Origin: CAVQBJ01 sp963710725
Lineage (GTDB): Bacteria; Actinomycetota; Thermoleophilia; Solirubrobacterales; Solirubrobacteraceae
Direction of reading: 5' to 3'
Length of the DNA: 64,000 nt
NCBI GenBank assembly: GCA_963710725.1
Contig: CAVQBJ010000002.1
Span: 310,001-374,000 of the forward strand
Shown: piece by piece, positions 51,841 through 60,712 of the stretch
Numbering within the stretch: the stretch's first letter is position 1
How the letters are laid out: every line of letters starts with the position of its first letter
Made by a program: the position numbers and the translations under genes
The notes under the pieces: generated by a model
Database searches by the model: none
What the model saw: only the letters and a program-made list of their open reading frames with translations
Told to the model about the DNA's origin: nothing

Positions 51841-53418
51841 GTGAGCGACGACGTCGTCACCGAACGCGCCGACCTCGCGGGACTGCGCGAGCGTCGCGCC
51901 CTCACCGAGGATGCGGCGCGGACGGAGGCCGTCGAACGTCGCCACGCCGCCGGGGGGCGAACGGCGCGCGAGAACATCGCCGACCTCGTCGACGAGGGCT
52001 CGTTCGTGGAGTACGGCCGCTTCGCGATCGCGGCCCAGCGGCTGCGCCGCGACGCCGCGGAGCTGATCGCCAAGACGCCGGCCGACGGGCTCGTCGCCGG
52101 CACGGCGCGGATCAACGGGGATCACTTCGGCGAGGCGGCGGCCTGCGCGGTGCTGTCCTACGACTACACCGTCCTCGCCGGCACCCAGGGCCACCGCGGC
52201 CATCTCAAGAAGGACCGGCTGTTCGAGCTCATCGAGCGCATGCGGCTGCCGACCGTCTTCTTCGCCGAGGGGGGAGGGGGCCGTCCCGGCGACACCGATG
52301 TCCCGGTCGTGTCCGCGCTCGACGTCCGCGCCTTCGCGCTGTGGGCCCGGCTGTCCGGCCACGTGCCGCGCATCGCCATCGTCAAGGGGCGCTGCTTCGC
52401 CGGCAATGCGGTCATCGCCGGCTGCTCGGACCTGATCGTCGCCACCGCGGACGCCTCGCTCGGTATGGGCGGCCCGGCGATGATCGCCGGCGGAGGGCTC
52501 GGTGACGTGGCGCCAGACGACATCGGGCCGATCGAGATGCAGGCGCCCAACGGCGTCGTCGACGTCGTCGTCAGGGACGAGGCGGAGGCCGTCTCGGTGA
52601 CCAAGCGGCTGCTCGGGTACTTCCAGGGAACGATGCGGCCGCCGGCGCCGGCCGGCGACCAGACCGGGCTGCGCGACATCGTGCCCGAGCGCGAGCGCCG
52701 GGCGTACGACGTCAGGCCGCTCGTGAGCACGCTCGCCGACGCGGCATCGGTGACGTTCCTGCGTGAGCGCTTCGCCCCCGAGATGGTGACCGCGTTAGCG
52801 CGTATCGAGGGACGCGCGATCGGCGTGATCGCGAACAACACGATCCACATGGCCGGCGCGATCACCGCGGACGCGTCGGACAAGGCGGCGCGCTTCCTCC
52901 AGCTGTGTGATGCGTTCGGACTGCCGATCGTGTCGCTCGTCGACACGCCGGGGTTCATGGTCGGGCCGAAGGCCGAGGCCGAGGCGCTGGTGAGGCGCAC
53001 CTCGCGGCTGCTCGTCGCCGGCGCGGCGCTGCGCGTCCCCTTCCTCGCCGTCGTGCTGCGCCGTGGGTACGGGCTCGGCGCGCAGGCGATGGTCGCCGGC
53101 AGCCTGCGCGAGCCGCTCCTGACCGTGGCCTGGCCGAGCGCTCATCTCGGTCCGATGGGTCTGGAGGGTGCGGTGCGCCTCGGGCTGCGCAAGGAGCTCG
53201 AGGCGATCGCGGACGAGGCGGAGCGCGAGCAGCGCGTGCGCGACGTGACCGCCGCCGCGCAGGAGAACGCCAAGGCCCTCAACGCAGCGCAGCTGTTCGA
53301 GATCGACGACGTGATCGATCCGGCCGAGACGCGGGCGCTGCTCGCGGCGACGCTCGCCGCGGCGACGCGGTCGCCGTCGCCGGACGCCGGCGCGCGGCGC
53401 TTCGTCGACACCTGGTGA
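51841..53418 (+). CDS. Acyl-CoA carboxylase carboxyltransferase (beta) subunit
   Basis: Biotin-dependent carboxyltransferase of 525 aa, of the propionyl/methylcrotonyl-CoA carboxylase beta type. It has both crotonase-like halves: GRTARENIADLVDEGSFVEYG and a GRCFAGNAVIAGCSDLIVAT region, then GAITADASDKAARFLQLCDAFGLPIVSLVDTPGFMVG. The GTG at 51841 begins the homology. No biotin carboxylase, BCCP or epsilon subunit is nearby, so its partner must be elsewhere. Acyl-CoA substrate unknown. Confidence 0.88.
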   Translation: MSDDVVTERADLAGLRERRALTEDAARTEAVERRHAAGGRTARENIADLVDEGSFVEYGRFAIAAQRLRRDAAELIAKTPADGLVAGTARINGDHFGEAAACAVLSYDYTVLAGTQGHRGHLKKDRLFELIERMRLPTVFFAEGGGGRPGDTDVPVVSALDVRAFALWARLSGHVPRIAIVKGRCFAGNAVIAGCSDLIVATADASLGMGGPAMIAGGGLGDVAPDDIGPIEMQAPNGVVDVVVRDEAEAVSVTKRLLGYFQGTMRPPAPAGDQTGLRDIVPERERRAYDVRPLVSTLADAASVTFLRERFAPEMVTALARIEGRAIGVIANNTIHMAGAITADASDKAARFLQLCDAFGLPIVSLVDTPGFMVGPKAEAEALVRRTSRLLVAGAALRVPFLAVVLRRGYGLGAQAMVAGSLREPLLTVAWPSAHLGPMGLEGAVRLGLRKELEAIADEAEREQRVRDVTAAAQENAKALNAAQLFEIDDVIDPAETRALLAATLAAATRSPSPDAGARRFVDTW

Positions 53419-53427
53419 CGGCGAGCC

Positions 53428-54147
53428 CTAGTCGGTCTCGACGCCAAGCGTCCGCGCCGTCGGTGACTTCGGCACGGTGCGCTGATCGGGGTTCGTCCCG
53501 AGCACGCGGTCGCCGAGGTTGGACGTCACGCCCATCCAGTAGCCCTCGTGCTTGAAGTGGTGCAGGCGGTGGTTGCGCCATATCCCCCGATACCAGCGGG
53601 TCTTCGGCACGTAGGGGGTATGGATCAAGAAGTGCGACCACTCGTAGCGCAACAGGCCCAGATACGACAGCGTGACCGCGGTCAGCGAGAGCGGCAGCAG
53701 GCTGCCTCCGGCGAGCACGACGACCGCCCCGGTCACCAGCGGCACGAGGATCGCGATCTGCACGGTGAAGCTGACGACCTCGACCGGCTTGAGCAGCACG
53801 CGCTCGAGATCGGAGGGCGAGCGGTGATGGTTTCGATGCTGGATCGAGCCGTACAGCTCGATGCGCCGGCCGAGCATGGTCAGCGGCGGCAGGTGCAGGA
53901 GGTACTTGTGGATCACCCATTCGACAAAGGGCTGCGCCGCGACCAGTACGACGAGCGGGATCGCGTCGTGCCACGACCACTGGCCGACGTAGAACCGGGC
54001 CACGAGGACGACGACGATCGCCACCAGCACCGCCCGCGGGGAGAAGTGGCGCGCGAACTCGCGCCAGCACGCGCCGAGCGTCGTGAGGTCCAGGCGCGTG
54101 GACGTGATCGCCGCGTGGTAGGTGTCGGGGACGCGATCGCCGCTCAT
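53428..54147 (-). CDS. Fatty acid hydroxylase/sterol desaturase family protein
   Basis: A 239-aa membrane di-iron enzyme. Histidine clusters for the metal centre are HKYLLH, HRNHH and HRLHHFKHEGYWMG, set among four hydrophobic segments. It would hydroxylate a lipid chain or ring; the substrate is unknown. It starts 4 bases after the GntR stop, so the regulator and enzyme form one operon. It is convergent with the carboxyltransferase gene. Confidence 0.87.
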   Translation of the reverse strand: MSGDRVPDTYHAAITSTRLDLTTLGACWREFARHFSPRAVLVAIVVVLVARFYVGQWSWHDAIPLVVLVAAQPFVEWVIHKYLLHLPPLTMLGRRIELYGSIQHRNHHRSPSDLERVLLKPVEVVSFTVQIAILVPLVTGAVVVLAGGSLLPLSLTAVTLSYLGLLRYEWSHFLIHTPYVPKTRWYRGIWRNHRLHHFKHEGYWMGVTSNLGDRVLGTNPDQRTVPKSPTARTLGVETD

Positions 54148-54151
54148 GGTG

Positions 54152-54883
54152 CTAGGCCGACGCCGCCGCCGAAGTGCTCGCGAGCCCGGCCACGAGCTCG
54201 CCCGCCGGTGTGAGCGCCGCACGCGCCGTCGCCGCCGCGGCGTCCGCGTCGCCGGCGACGATCGCGGCGGCGATCGGCCGCCGGTGGTCGCCGAGGGCGA
54301 GCTCGTCCTGCAGCCAGGGGACGCTCAGCTCGGGAACTGCGTGAACGGCGCGGATGAGGCTGTTGAACGCCAGCTGATAGGCGAGGTTCCCGGCTCCATC
54401 CAGGATGCGCTGCCAGAAGCGCTGATCGAGCGCGAGCAGCTCGGGACCGGGCGCCGCGGCCGCGAGCTGCTCGGCGATCTGTGGAAGATCCCGCCGCACG
54501 GACTGATCGGCGCGTTGCGCGCACAGCCGGGCCAGGTCCGCGCCGATCCCGGCGCGCATCTCCAGCGCGGCGCCGAGCAGCGGCAGCAACGCCTCGATCG
54601 CCTCGGGATGCTCGGCAACGACGGCGAGAAGGTCGAGGCCGCCGGTGCGCCGGAAGTCGAGGACCTTCGTGCCGCCACCCTGGACGACGTGCACCAGGCC
54701 GACCTGCTCGAGGCGCTTGATCGCCTCACGAACGACGTGGCGATTGACGGTGAACACCTCGCTGAGCGTGCGCTCGGACGGGATCGTCGTGCCCGGGGGG
54801 TAGCGGCCGCTGACGATCTCGGCGGTGAGCTGCTCGAAGACCTTGTCGGCGAGGGACGTGTTCTCGACGGAGCGCAGTGCCAC
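54152..54883 (-). CDS. GntR family (FadR subfamily) transcriptional regulator
   Basis: A 243-aa regulator. The winged helix shows VFEQLTAEIVSGRYPPGTTIPSERTLSE, then VNRHVVREAIKRLEQVGLV, and a helical FCD-type C-terminal domain follows. The GTG at 54883 was preferred over an ATG at 54910 because a TGGTNNNACCA operator (54903-54913) covers the longer start. It heads an operon with the fatty acid hydroxylase, which is probably its target. The ligand is unknown. Confidence 0.88.
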   Translation of the reverse strand: MALRSVENTSLADKVFEQLTAEIVSGRYPPGTTIPSERTLSEVFTVNRHVVREAIKRLEQVGLVHVVQGGGTKVLDFRRTGGLDLLAVVAEHPEAIEALLPLLGAALEMRAGIGADLARLCAQRADQSVRRDLPQIAEQLAAAAPGPELLALDQRFWQRILDGAGNLAYQLAFNSLIRAVHAVPELSVPWLQDELALGDHRRPIAAAIVAGDADAAAATARAALTPAGELVAGLASTSAAASA

Positions 54884-54899
54884 CGTGCGACAGCCTAGC

Positions 54900-54924
54900 A
54901 GCTGGTCCAACCACTGGTCCAGCT
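54900..54924. promoter_or_regulatory. FadR-type operator upstream of the GntR gene
   Basis: TGGTCCAACCA at 54903-54913 is an exact match to the FadR-family operator form TGGT-N3-ACCA. It lies within a wider dyad (AGCTGG at 54900-54905 and CCAGCT at 54919-54924), and CTGG-T-CCAG (54914-54922) overlaps the right side. It is 20 bases upstream of the regulator's GTG, consistent with self-repression. Confidence 0.7.
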
Positions 54925-54955
54925 GGCATCGCCGTGCCCGGTGCCCGCCCGCCGT

Positions 54956-56524
54956 CTACGCGCCGAGCAGGTCGCGCCGCTCGAACCGCCAGATCGCGGC
55001 GAGCGCGGCGGCGGCGGCGATCGCGATCAGCGCGGCGGCCGCGCCGGCATCGAACGGCTGGACCGGCACGAGCCCGACGTGAGCGAACGGCGTCAGGTCG
55101 TCGAGCCACCGCGGCGCGCCGAGCAGGGAGCCCGTCAGGTTCCACAGGAACGCGACCGTGACGAGGCCGTAGGCCAGGCCGGCGCTCGCGCGCGGCACGA
55201 TGGCATAGCCGAGAGCCGCCAGCCCAAGGAATACCAGCGCGACCGGCAGGCAGTTGGCGCCGGCCTCGAGCATCTTGGGCAGGGAGATGCTGACGCCCTG
55301 TGAGGTGGCGCCGGCCCAGCTGAGCGCTCCGGCCAGGACCGAGAGGACCGCGGCCGCGCCGGCCGCGAGCAGCAGCCGCCCGGCGAGCCAGCGACGTCGG
55401 CTGAGCGGCAGCGCGAGCAGCGTCTCGAGCTGCTGATCGGCCTCCTCGTGGCGGGTGGCGGCGATCTGCGAGCAGCAGAACAGGCTGACGACGAAGATGA
55501 AGAAGATGAACACGAAGGCCAGGTAGCCGCTCGGTGTGAGGATCGATCCCGAGCCGAGCTTGGCGATCTCGCGCTGGATCGCCACCGAGATGCCAGCCGA
55601 GGAGACGCTCGTCGAGACCATGCCGAGGATCACGGCGAAGGCACCCACGCTGCCGAGCCAGACCGCGAAGCTGCCGAGCTCCGTGCGGAGCGCCTGGGCG
55701 GTCGGCGAGGACAGCAGGCGCAGTCGTGGCGCCGCGGTGTCGCGCGCCGGGAGCATGCCGGTGCCGATGTCACGACGTGCGCCGAGGTTCGCGCCCACGG
55801 TGAGCAGCGCCGCGCTGGCCACTGCGGGGAGCACGAGCACGGCGGGTTGGACGCCGGTGAAGGGACGCATGAGCTCGGCCCAGCCGAGCGGCGTCGCCCA
55901 GCGGAGCCAGACCGCCCCGCTTGACGTGTCGGCGACCACGCGCAGCAGCCACAGCAGCGCGACGACCGCGCTGCCGAGCTGGAGCGCGGCGCGGCGCGAG
56001 GGTGCAAGCTGGCTGACGACGGCGCCGACTCCGACGCACACCGGCACGATCGACACGGTCGCCAGGGCCAGGTAGGCCGCGTCGCCGGCGGACAGGCCGC
56101 CGGCGACGAACCCGGCGCACTCTGCGGCCCATAGGATGCCCACGTCCGCGGCGATCGCCGCGAGCGCCGCGCCATAGACCGTCCGCCGCGAGACCACGCC
56201 GGCGAGCACGAGCTCGGCGCGACCGGTGTCCTCCTCGGTTCGCAGCGCGCGCACCGCGGCGAGCACCCCGAAGGCTGCGGCGGCGATCGCGAGCGTGCCG
56301 CCCACCCGCCACGCGCTGTAGCCGCCGACGGTCACCGGATCGTAGGGGTACCCGTAGAACAGCCGCAGCGCGTCGTTGTTGGCGAAGCTGTGCGCGAACG
56401 CGAGCCGGTCGGCAAGGCTCGGGTAGGTGCTGCGGTAGCCGACCGGCTGGATGTAGGCGTAGATCGCGAAGAGGTACGCGAACGTGATCGTGCGCGTCCG
56501 GCCGTCCCGGAACGCCCGCCGCAC
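54956..56524 (-). CDS. ABC-2 type exporter permease (polyketide antibiotic exporter-like)
   Basis: A 522-aa membrane protein with about twelve helices in two halves, of the kind that forms the whole membrane part of antibiotic-type ABC exporters. Landmarks are LRTEEDTGRAELVLAGVVSRR in the first half and ATRHEEADQQLETLLALPLSRRRWLAGRL in the second, the repeated cytoplasmic loop that contacts the ATPase. No ATP-binding gene lies beside it in this window, which is unusual. It starts at GTG 56524. Substrate unknown. Confidence 0.8.
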   Translation of the reverse strand: MRRAFRDGRTRTITFAYLFAIYAYIQPVGYRSTYPSLADRLAFAHSFANNDALRLFYGYPYDPVTVGGYSAWRVGGTLAIAAAAFGVLAAVRALRTEEDTGRAELVLAGVVSRRTVYGAALAAIAADVGILWAAECAGFVAGGLSAGDAAYLALATVSIVPVCVGVGAVVSQLAPSRRAALQLGSAVVALLWLLRVVADTSSGAVWLRWATPLGWAELMRPFTGVQPAVLVLPAVASAALLTVGANLGARRDIGTGMLPARDTAAPRLRLLSSPTAQALRTELGSFAVWLGSVGAFAVILGMVSTSVSSAGISVAIQREIAKLGSGSILTPSGYLAFVFIFFIFVVSLFCCSQIAATRHEEADQQLETLLALPLSRRRWLAGRLLLAAGAAAVLSVLAGALSWAGATSQGVSISLPKMLEAGANCLPVALVFLGLAALGYAIVPRASAGLAYGLVTVAFLWNLTGSLLGAPRWLDDLTPFAHVGLVPVQPFDAGAAAALIAIAAAAALAAIWRFERRDLLGA

Positions 56525-56583
56525 GAGCGCGGGCCAGGCCCGCGGGCGAGCGCGAGCGGGAGCGCCGTTCGTGCTCGGCGCGG

Positions 56584-56910
56584 CTAGTCCTCGAGCTCGG
56601 CGAGCTCGGCGAGCTCGAGCTTCAGCCCCATCGCCCTCACGAGCTTGCCCACCGCCGACACCACCCGCGTCGTGCCGACGATCGAGGCGACGCCGGCGAG
56701 GACGCCCTGGACCTGCTCCTCGGTGACGCCGGTCTCGCCGGCGGCCCCGAGGTTCATCAGGTAGGACGCCGGGGGGGCGTCGACCGCCACGAGCGCGGCG
56801 ATCCGAACGAGCATCAGCGTCTCGCCGTCCAGGCTCGAGGCCTCGAGGGAGCCCGCGGTCATACCGACCAGCAGGTCGAGGATCGGTCGTTCCTCAGGCT
56901 CGGCTGCCAT
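56584..56910 (-). CDS. Carboxymuconolactone decarboxylase (CMD) family protein without CxxC
   Basis: A 108-aa helical protein: LDGETLMLVRIAALVAVDAPPASYLMNLG, then TGVTEEQVQGVLAGVASIVGTTRVV matches the AhpD/CMD fold, but the redox CxxC motif is missing, so an AhpD-type peroxidase function is unlikely. The ATG at 56910 has AAAGGAG about 10 bases upstream. It is 59 bases upstream of the ABC permease on the same strand. Confidence 0.82.
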   Translation of the reverse strand: MAAEPEERPILDLLVGMTAGSLEASSLDGETLMLVRIAALVAVDAPPASYLMNLGAAGETGVTEEQVQGVLAGVASIVGTTRVVSAVGKLVRAMGLKLELAELAELED

Positions 56911-57010
56911 GGCTGTCGTCTCCTTTTTCTCCTTGACTGAATGCGAAGCTTGCCCAGCGGCGTCCCAGCTGGTCATCACCCGATCTGGATGACGCGTGCC
57001 GGCCTGGCGT

Positions 57011-57406
57011 TCAGGACGGGTCGATGACCCGGACCTCGATGCGCCGGCGGTCGTCCCCCGGCCGTCCGACGGTGCGGTTGAGCACGCCGTTGACCGCGCT
57101 GACGATGATCGCCGCGAGCGCGGCCCACCAGAAGCTCGCGATCGTGAACGACGAGACGATCCAATGCGTCAGGTAGAGCATGAACACGTTGATGAGGAAG
57201 TAGAAGATCCCCAGCGTGACGACGATGAACGGGATCGAGAGGATCGTCAGCAGCGGCTTGAGGTAGACGTTCGCGAGCGTGAACACGAGCGCCGCCAGGA
57301 GCAGTGCCCACCAGTCGTGGCCGTAGCTCAGACCGGAGAGGAGCCAGGTCGCCACGAACAGGGCGATCGTGTTGAAGACCCACGTGATTGCGAGCCGCCG
57401 GGCCAT
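57011..57406 (-). CDS. Phage holin family 4-like membrane protein
   Basis: A 131-aa protein with four hydrophobic helices (ITWVFNTIALFVATWLLSGL, LLLAALVFTLANVYLKPLL, a third near FIVVTLGIFYFLINVFMLYL, and the last near WAALAAIIVSAVNGVL). VYLKPLLTILSIPFIVVTLGIF is the hallmark of chromosomal 'phage holin family 4' proteins, which are not part of a prophage here. A GATACT box on the minus strand precedes the ATG by 10 bases. Confidence 0.85.
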   Translation of the reverse strand: MARRLAITWVFNTIALFVATWLLSGLSYGHDWWALLLAALVFTLANVYLKPLLTILSIPFIVVTLGIFYFLINVFMLYLTHWIVSSFTIASFWWAALAAIIVSAVNGVLNRTVGRPGDDRRRIEVRVIDPS

Positions 57407-57585
57407 TCGGCCACACAGTATCGCCCGCGCCGCGACCGGCCGCGCGGTCATCCCGATCGGGTGATGCCACGCGCGCGACGCCGCATCGATACTTTCCCAG
57501 AGGGCGGCGTCCGAGCGACCGCGAAGCGACGAAGGGGGCACGATGGCCACGGCGAGCACCGGCAGCGCGGACGCAGCGCATCCGG

Positions 57586-58971
57586 ATGGCTGACGCGCCC
57601 CCATCGGCAGATGAGGTCCTTTCGCTGGTGGCCAGTCGGCGCTTCCTGGTGCTGCTGGTGCTGGCCGCGGTCGTGGGTGTCGTGGTGTCCCTGGCCGTGT
57701 GGTGCTTCCTCGAGCTCGTCTACCAGATCCAGCAGGGCGTCTACGTACACCTTCCCAGCGATCTCGGCTATCACCACGGGGCGCCGGAGTGGTGGTCGCT
57801 GCCGTTCCTGGCCATCGCCGGGGTGGTCGTCGCGCTGGCGATCACCCGGCTCCCCGGTGACGGCGGACACATCCCTGCCCAGGGCCTGAAGGTCGGCGGT
57901 GGCCCGACGCCGCCGATCCAACTGCCCGGCATCCTGCTCGCGGCCATCGCGACGATCGGGCTGGGAATCGTGCTCGGCCCCGAGGCCCCGCTCATCGCCC
58001 TGGGCTCTGGCCTCGGCGTCGCCGCGATCAGGCTCTCGCGGCGCGACGTGCCGCCGCAGGTGCTCATGGTGGTCGCGGCAGCGGGCAGCTTCGCCGCAGT
58101 GTCGTTCATCTTCAACTCGCCGCTCATCGCTGCCGTGATCCTCATCGAGGCGGCGGGGCTGGGCGGGCCGATGCTTCCGCTGATGATCGTCCCCGGCCTG
58201 TTCGCCGCCGGGATCGGCTCGCTCGTCTCCATCGGCATGGGGTCGCTCACCGGGCTGAGTACAAGCGCCTACGCGCTCGGGCCGCTCTCGGTGCCCCATT
58301 TCGCTCGGCCGGACCTCGCCGAGTTCGGCTGGACGATCGCGCTCGCGGCGGCCATCGCCGTCGTCGCGGCGGTGATCGTTCGCGGCGGACGCGAGACCCT
58401 GCGCGTGGTGACGTCGCGACAGCTGTTGCTGTTGCCGGTGATCGGGCTGATCGTCGGCGGCCTGGCGATCGCCTTCTCGGAGACCAGCGGCAAGGGCTTC
58501 AACGAGGTCCTGTTCTCGGGCCAGAGCGCGCTTCCCGGGCTGGTCTCCGGCGCGGGGGCGTGGTCGCTGTCGGCGCTCGCGCTGCTGATCGTCTTCAAGG
58601 GGCTCGCCTACAGCCTCTCGCTCGGCGGCTTCCGGGGCGGCCCCACGTTCCCGGCGATGTTCCTCGGCGCCGCCGCCGGCATCCTGGCGTCGCACCTGCC
58701 CGGGTTCTCGCTCACGCCGGGCGTGGGCGTGGGCATCGCCGCCGGAACCGTGGCGATCCTCAGGCTGCCGCTTTCGGCCGTCGTTATCGGCACGCTGCTG
58801 ACCGTCAAGGCGGGCCCGGGAGCCGAACCGCTGATCATCGTCGGCGTTGTCGTCTCCTATGTGGTGACCACCGTGCTGGCCAAGCGTCCGACCGCAGCGC
58901 CGACCGATGCGAACGGCGGCGAGACCGAAACGGCGGCCGCACCCGTCGTCGCGGCGGCAAGCCCCGGCTGA
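57586..58971 (+). CDS. ClC family chloride channel or transporter
   Basis: A 461-aa membrane protein with the ClC fold. Conserved loops are PGDGGHIP (in place of GSGIP), GIVLGPEAPLIALGSGLG (the gating-Glu loop, with GPEAP instead of GREGP) and LGGFRGGPTFPAMFLGAAAG. Retention of the gating Glu permits a transporter or a channel. Altered filter sequences of this kind may change anion choice. The ATG at 57586 precedes the first helix. Confidence 0.86.
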   Translation: MADAPPSADEVLSLVASRRFLVLLVLAAVVGVVVSLAVWCFLELVYQIQQGVYVHLPSDLGYHHGAPEWWSLPFLAIAGVVVALAITRLPGDGGHIPAQGLKVGGGPTPPIQLPGILLAAIATIGLGIVLGPEAPLIALGSGLGVAAIRLSRRDVPPQVLMVVAAAGSFAAVSFIFNSPLIAAVILIEAAGLGGPMLPLMIVPGLFAAGIGSLVSIGMGSLTGLSTSAYALGPLSVPHFARPDLAEFGWTIALAAAIAVVAAVIVRGGRETLRVVTSRQLLLLPVIGLIVGGLAIAFSETSGKGFNEVLFSGQSALPGLVSGAGAWSLSALALLIVFKGLAYSLSLGGFRGGPTFPAMFLGAAAGILASHLPGFSLTPGVGVGIAAGTVAILRLPLSAVVIGTLLTVKAGPGAEPLIIVGVVVSYVVTTVLAKRPTAAPTDANGGETETAAAPVVAAASPG

Positions 58972-58994
58972 GCGCCAGCCCGAACCGGCGGGAG

Positions 58995-59879
58995 TCAGCG
59001 CCCGGCCGTCAGGCTGGCGCTCATCTTGATCGCCCGCACCGCGCCGCTCGCCCCGGCCTGGAGGCTGAAGCCGACGACGAGAAGCACCACGCCGGGATAC
59101 CGCAGCACCGACGAGCCGAGCATCAGGATCCCGAGCCGCCCCAGGAGGTAGGGCGGCGTGCAGACGGTGACACTGAGCGCGCCGCTCACCGCCGTCGCCG
59201 CCAGCTTGTCGCGCGGCGAGCCCTTCGTCTTCGCCCCGGTCAGGCGTGCGGGCACCGCCACGTAGGCGATCATCATCACGCCGATGACGACGCTGAGCGA
59301 GAGCGTGAACCAGGGGCGCCCGTAGCGCGTGAAGACCGTCGTCGACAGCGCGAGGAGCAGGCCGATCACCGCGCCGATGGTCAATGTGGGGACGAGATCG
59401 CCCCGCGCCCGGTCGTAGCCGGCCCGGATCTGCGGCGGTCCGGGCTGGGCGATCGCGTGCGCGAAGACCGCGTTCAGGAAGAAGCACGCCGCCGTGATGG
59501 CCATGATGAGCAGCACGATCGGGATCAGGATCGGGCCCTCCAGCGCATGGAAGCTCTTGCCGTGCAGAACGTGCGCCTTGAAGTCGTACATCGCGAGCCA
59601 GATCCAGGCGGCGGGGAGCATCTCGATGAGCAGCAGTCGCCAGTTGGAGACGAGCATGCGGACCCCGCGGAACAGCAGGACGAACGCGCCCACGATGAAG
59701 GCGAGCGGCGCGAGCCAGCGGCGCGCCTGGCTCAGCCGCAGGACGGCCTCTTCAACCTGATCCTCGTCATTGGACTCGATCGCGTGCAGGAGCGCACCCC
59801 AGCGCGCGGACACCGCGGCGATTCGCATCCGCAGGCGTCCCGGCGCGCTCTTGCTGGAGCTCGATCTCGTCCGCCGCAC
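58995..59879 (-). CDS. Hypothetical polytopic membrane protein
   Basis: A 294-aa protein with a basic N-terminus, an acidic patch (SNDEDQVEEAVLRL) and about seven hydrophobic segments. A loop with DFKAHVLHGKSFHALEGP is distinctive; the family is not recognised. The GTG at 59879 follows a minus-strand TAGCTT box by 8 bases; an ATG at 59828 is an alternative start. The 124 bases before the PilZ gene hold no other gene. Confidence 0.65.
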   Translation of the reverse strand: MRRTRSSSSKSAPGRLRMRIAAVSARWGALLHAIESNDEDQVEEAVLRLSQARRWLAPLAFIVGAFVLLFRGVRMLVSNWRLLLIEMLPAAWIWLAMYDFKAHVLHGKSFHALEGPILIPIVLLIMAITAACFFLNAVFAHAIAQPGPPQIRAGYDRARGDLVPTLTIGAVIGLLLALSTTVFTRYGRPWFTLSLSVVIGVMMIAYVAVPARLTGAKTKGSPRDKLAATAVSGALSVTVCTPPYLLGRLGILMLGSSVLRYPGVVLLVVGFSLQAGASGAVRAIKMSASLTAGR

Positions 59880-60003
59880 CGCAGCGGCAAGCTATCGGGT
59901 GGCGGGCCGGTCGCGGAGCGCGGGGCGTCCGAGCGAACCCGCGGGAGAACCCGGATGGCCAGGACGGCGGCCGGTGATGGAATGAGCATCGGAGCCAGCC
60001 CCG

Positions 60004-60339
60004 ATGGGTCCCCCCGTCACAGAGCAGCCGGAGCGACGTCGCCGGCGACGAGCGACAGTCCAGTTCGCCGTGATCTTGTCGCGACCGCACGGCGGTCCGA
60101 TTCCCGGGCGCACGCTCGATCTCGGGCTCGACGGAACCCGGGTGATGACCCGCCGGCCGCTGCGCGTGGACGAGCTGCTGCGCTTCGACCTCTCGCTCGA
60201 GGAGGCGGGGCCGGAGGTCCACGGCCACGCGCGGGTCCTGCGCCAGCAGTCTGCGACCGCGTACGCGCTGCGCTTCGAGGACGTCGCCGGCGATGGCGCC
60301 GAGGCGCTGGAGCGATTCGTCGCCGGCGAGCGCGTGTGA
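60004..60339 (+). CDS. PilZ domain protein
   Basis: A 111-aa single PilZ domain, usually a cyclic-di-GMP receptor. The Arg-rich start (PERRRRRRATVQFAV) supplies the RxxxR motif. The second motif reads GRTLDLGLDGTRV, where the expected (D/N)xSxxG has Gly in place of Ser, so ligand affinity may be reduced. Such proteins often affect motility or secretion. It lies 94 bases before the hyp operon on the same strand and is probably separate from it. Confidence 0.82.
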   Translation: MGPPVTEQPERRRRRRATVQFAVILSRPHGGPIPGRTLDLGLDGTRVMTRRPLRVDELLRFDLSLEEAGPEVHGHARVLRQQSATAYALRFEDVAGDGAEALERFVAGERV

Positions 60340-60366
60340 GAGACCCGGGCTGCGGTCATGGCCCGA

Positions 60367-60421
60367 TAGCCTTGCGACCCCGCCCGAGGCGCGGGCGTCC
60401 GCCACCGGTCGAACAGAGGAG
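60367..60421 (+). promoter_or_regulatory. Possible promoter and leader of the hyp operon
   Basis: TAGCCT at 60367-60372 is a possible -10. A hairpin CGCCCG-AGGCG-CGGGCG (60381-60397) lies in the leader, and GAGGAG near 60416-60421 is the ribosome binding site for hypC at 60434, with a rather long spacing. Confidence 0.4.
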
Positions 60422-60433
60422 CGGTACAGGCTC

Positions 60434-60712
60434 ATGTGCTTGGCGATACCTGGGCAGGTCGTGGAGCTCGTCGATGCCGCCAACCAGATCGCCAGGGTCG
60501 ACGTCGCCGGCGTGCGCCGTAACGTCAACGTGAGCCTGCTCGCCGACGCGGGCGGCGGCGTCCAGCCGGGTGACTGGGTGCTGATCCACGTCGGCTTCGC
60601 GCTTTCGAAGGTCGACGAGGATGAGGCGCTGGCCACGCTGCGCCTGCTCGCGCAGATGGGCGCCGTGTACGAGGACGAGCTCGAGGAGCTGAAGGCGAGC
60701 GTGATCGAGTGA
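60434..60712 (+). CDS. hypC: Hydrogenase maturation chaperone HypC
   Basis: A 92-aa chaperone of the HypC/HybG/HupF family that carries the Fe(CN)2CO unit with HypD to the large subunit of [NiFe] hydrogenase. The essential Cys2 is in MCLAIPGQVVELVD, and the domain continues through VARVDVAGVRRNVNVSLL to GDWVLIHVGFAL. It is the first of six overlapping or close genes, so the operon is well ordered. Confidence 0.93.
   Translation: MCLAIPGQVVELVDAANQIARVDVAGVRRNVNVSLLADAGGGVQPGDWVLIHVGFALSKVDEDEALATLRLLAQMGAVYEDELEELKASVIE

Noticed and set aside
57011..57406. Holin-like gene as evidence of a prophage
   Set aside because: No other phage gene is near; this family is widespread as a chromosomal membrane protein.
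57448..59487. A 679-codon minus-strand frame across the ClC gene
   Set aside because: It covers a clear ClC coding sequence and two gene ends; composition is that of a shadow frame.
59886..59913. A FliA-like promoter before the PilZ gene (GGCAA-N15-GCCGGTCG)
   Set aside because: Only about half of the key bases match, and it lies 90 bases from the start; kept out of the regulon claim.
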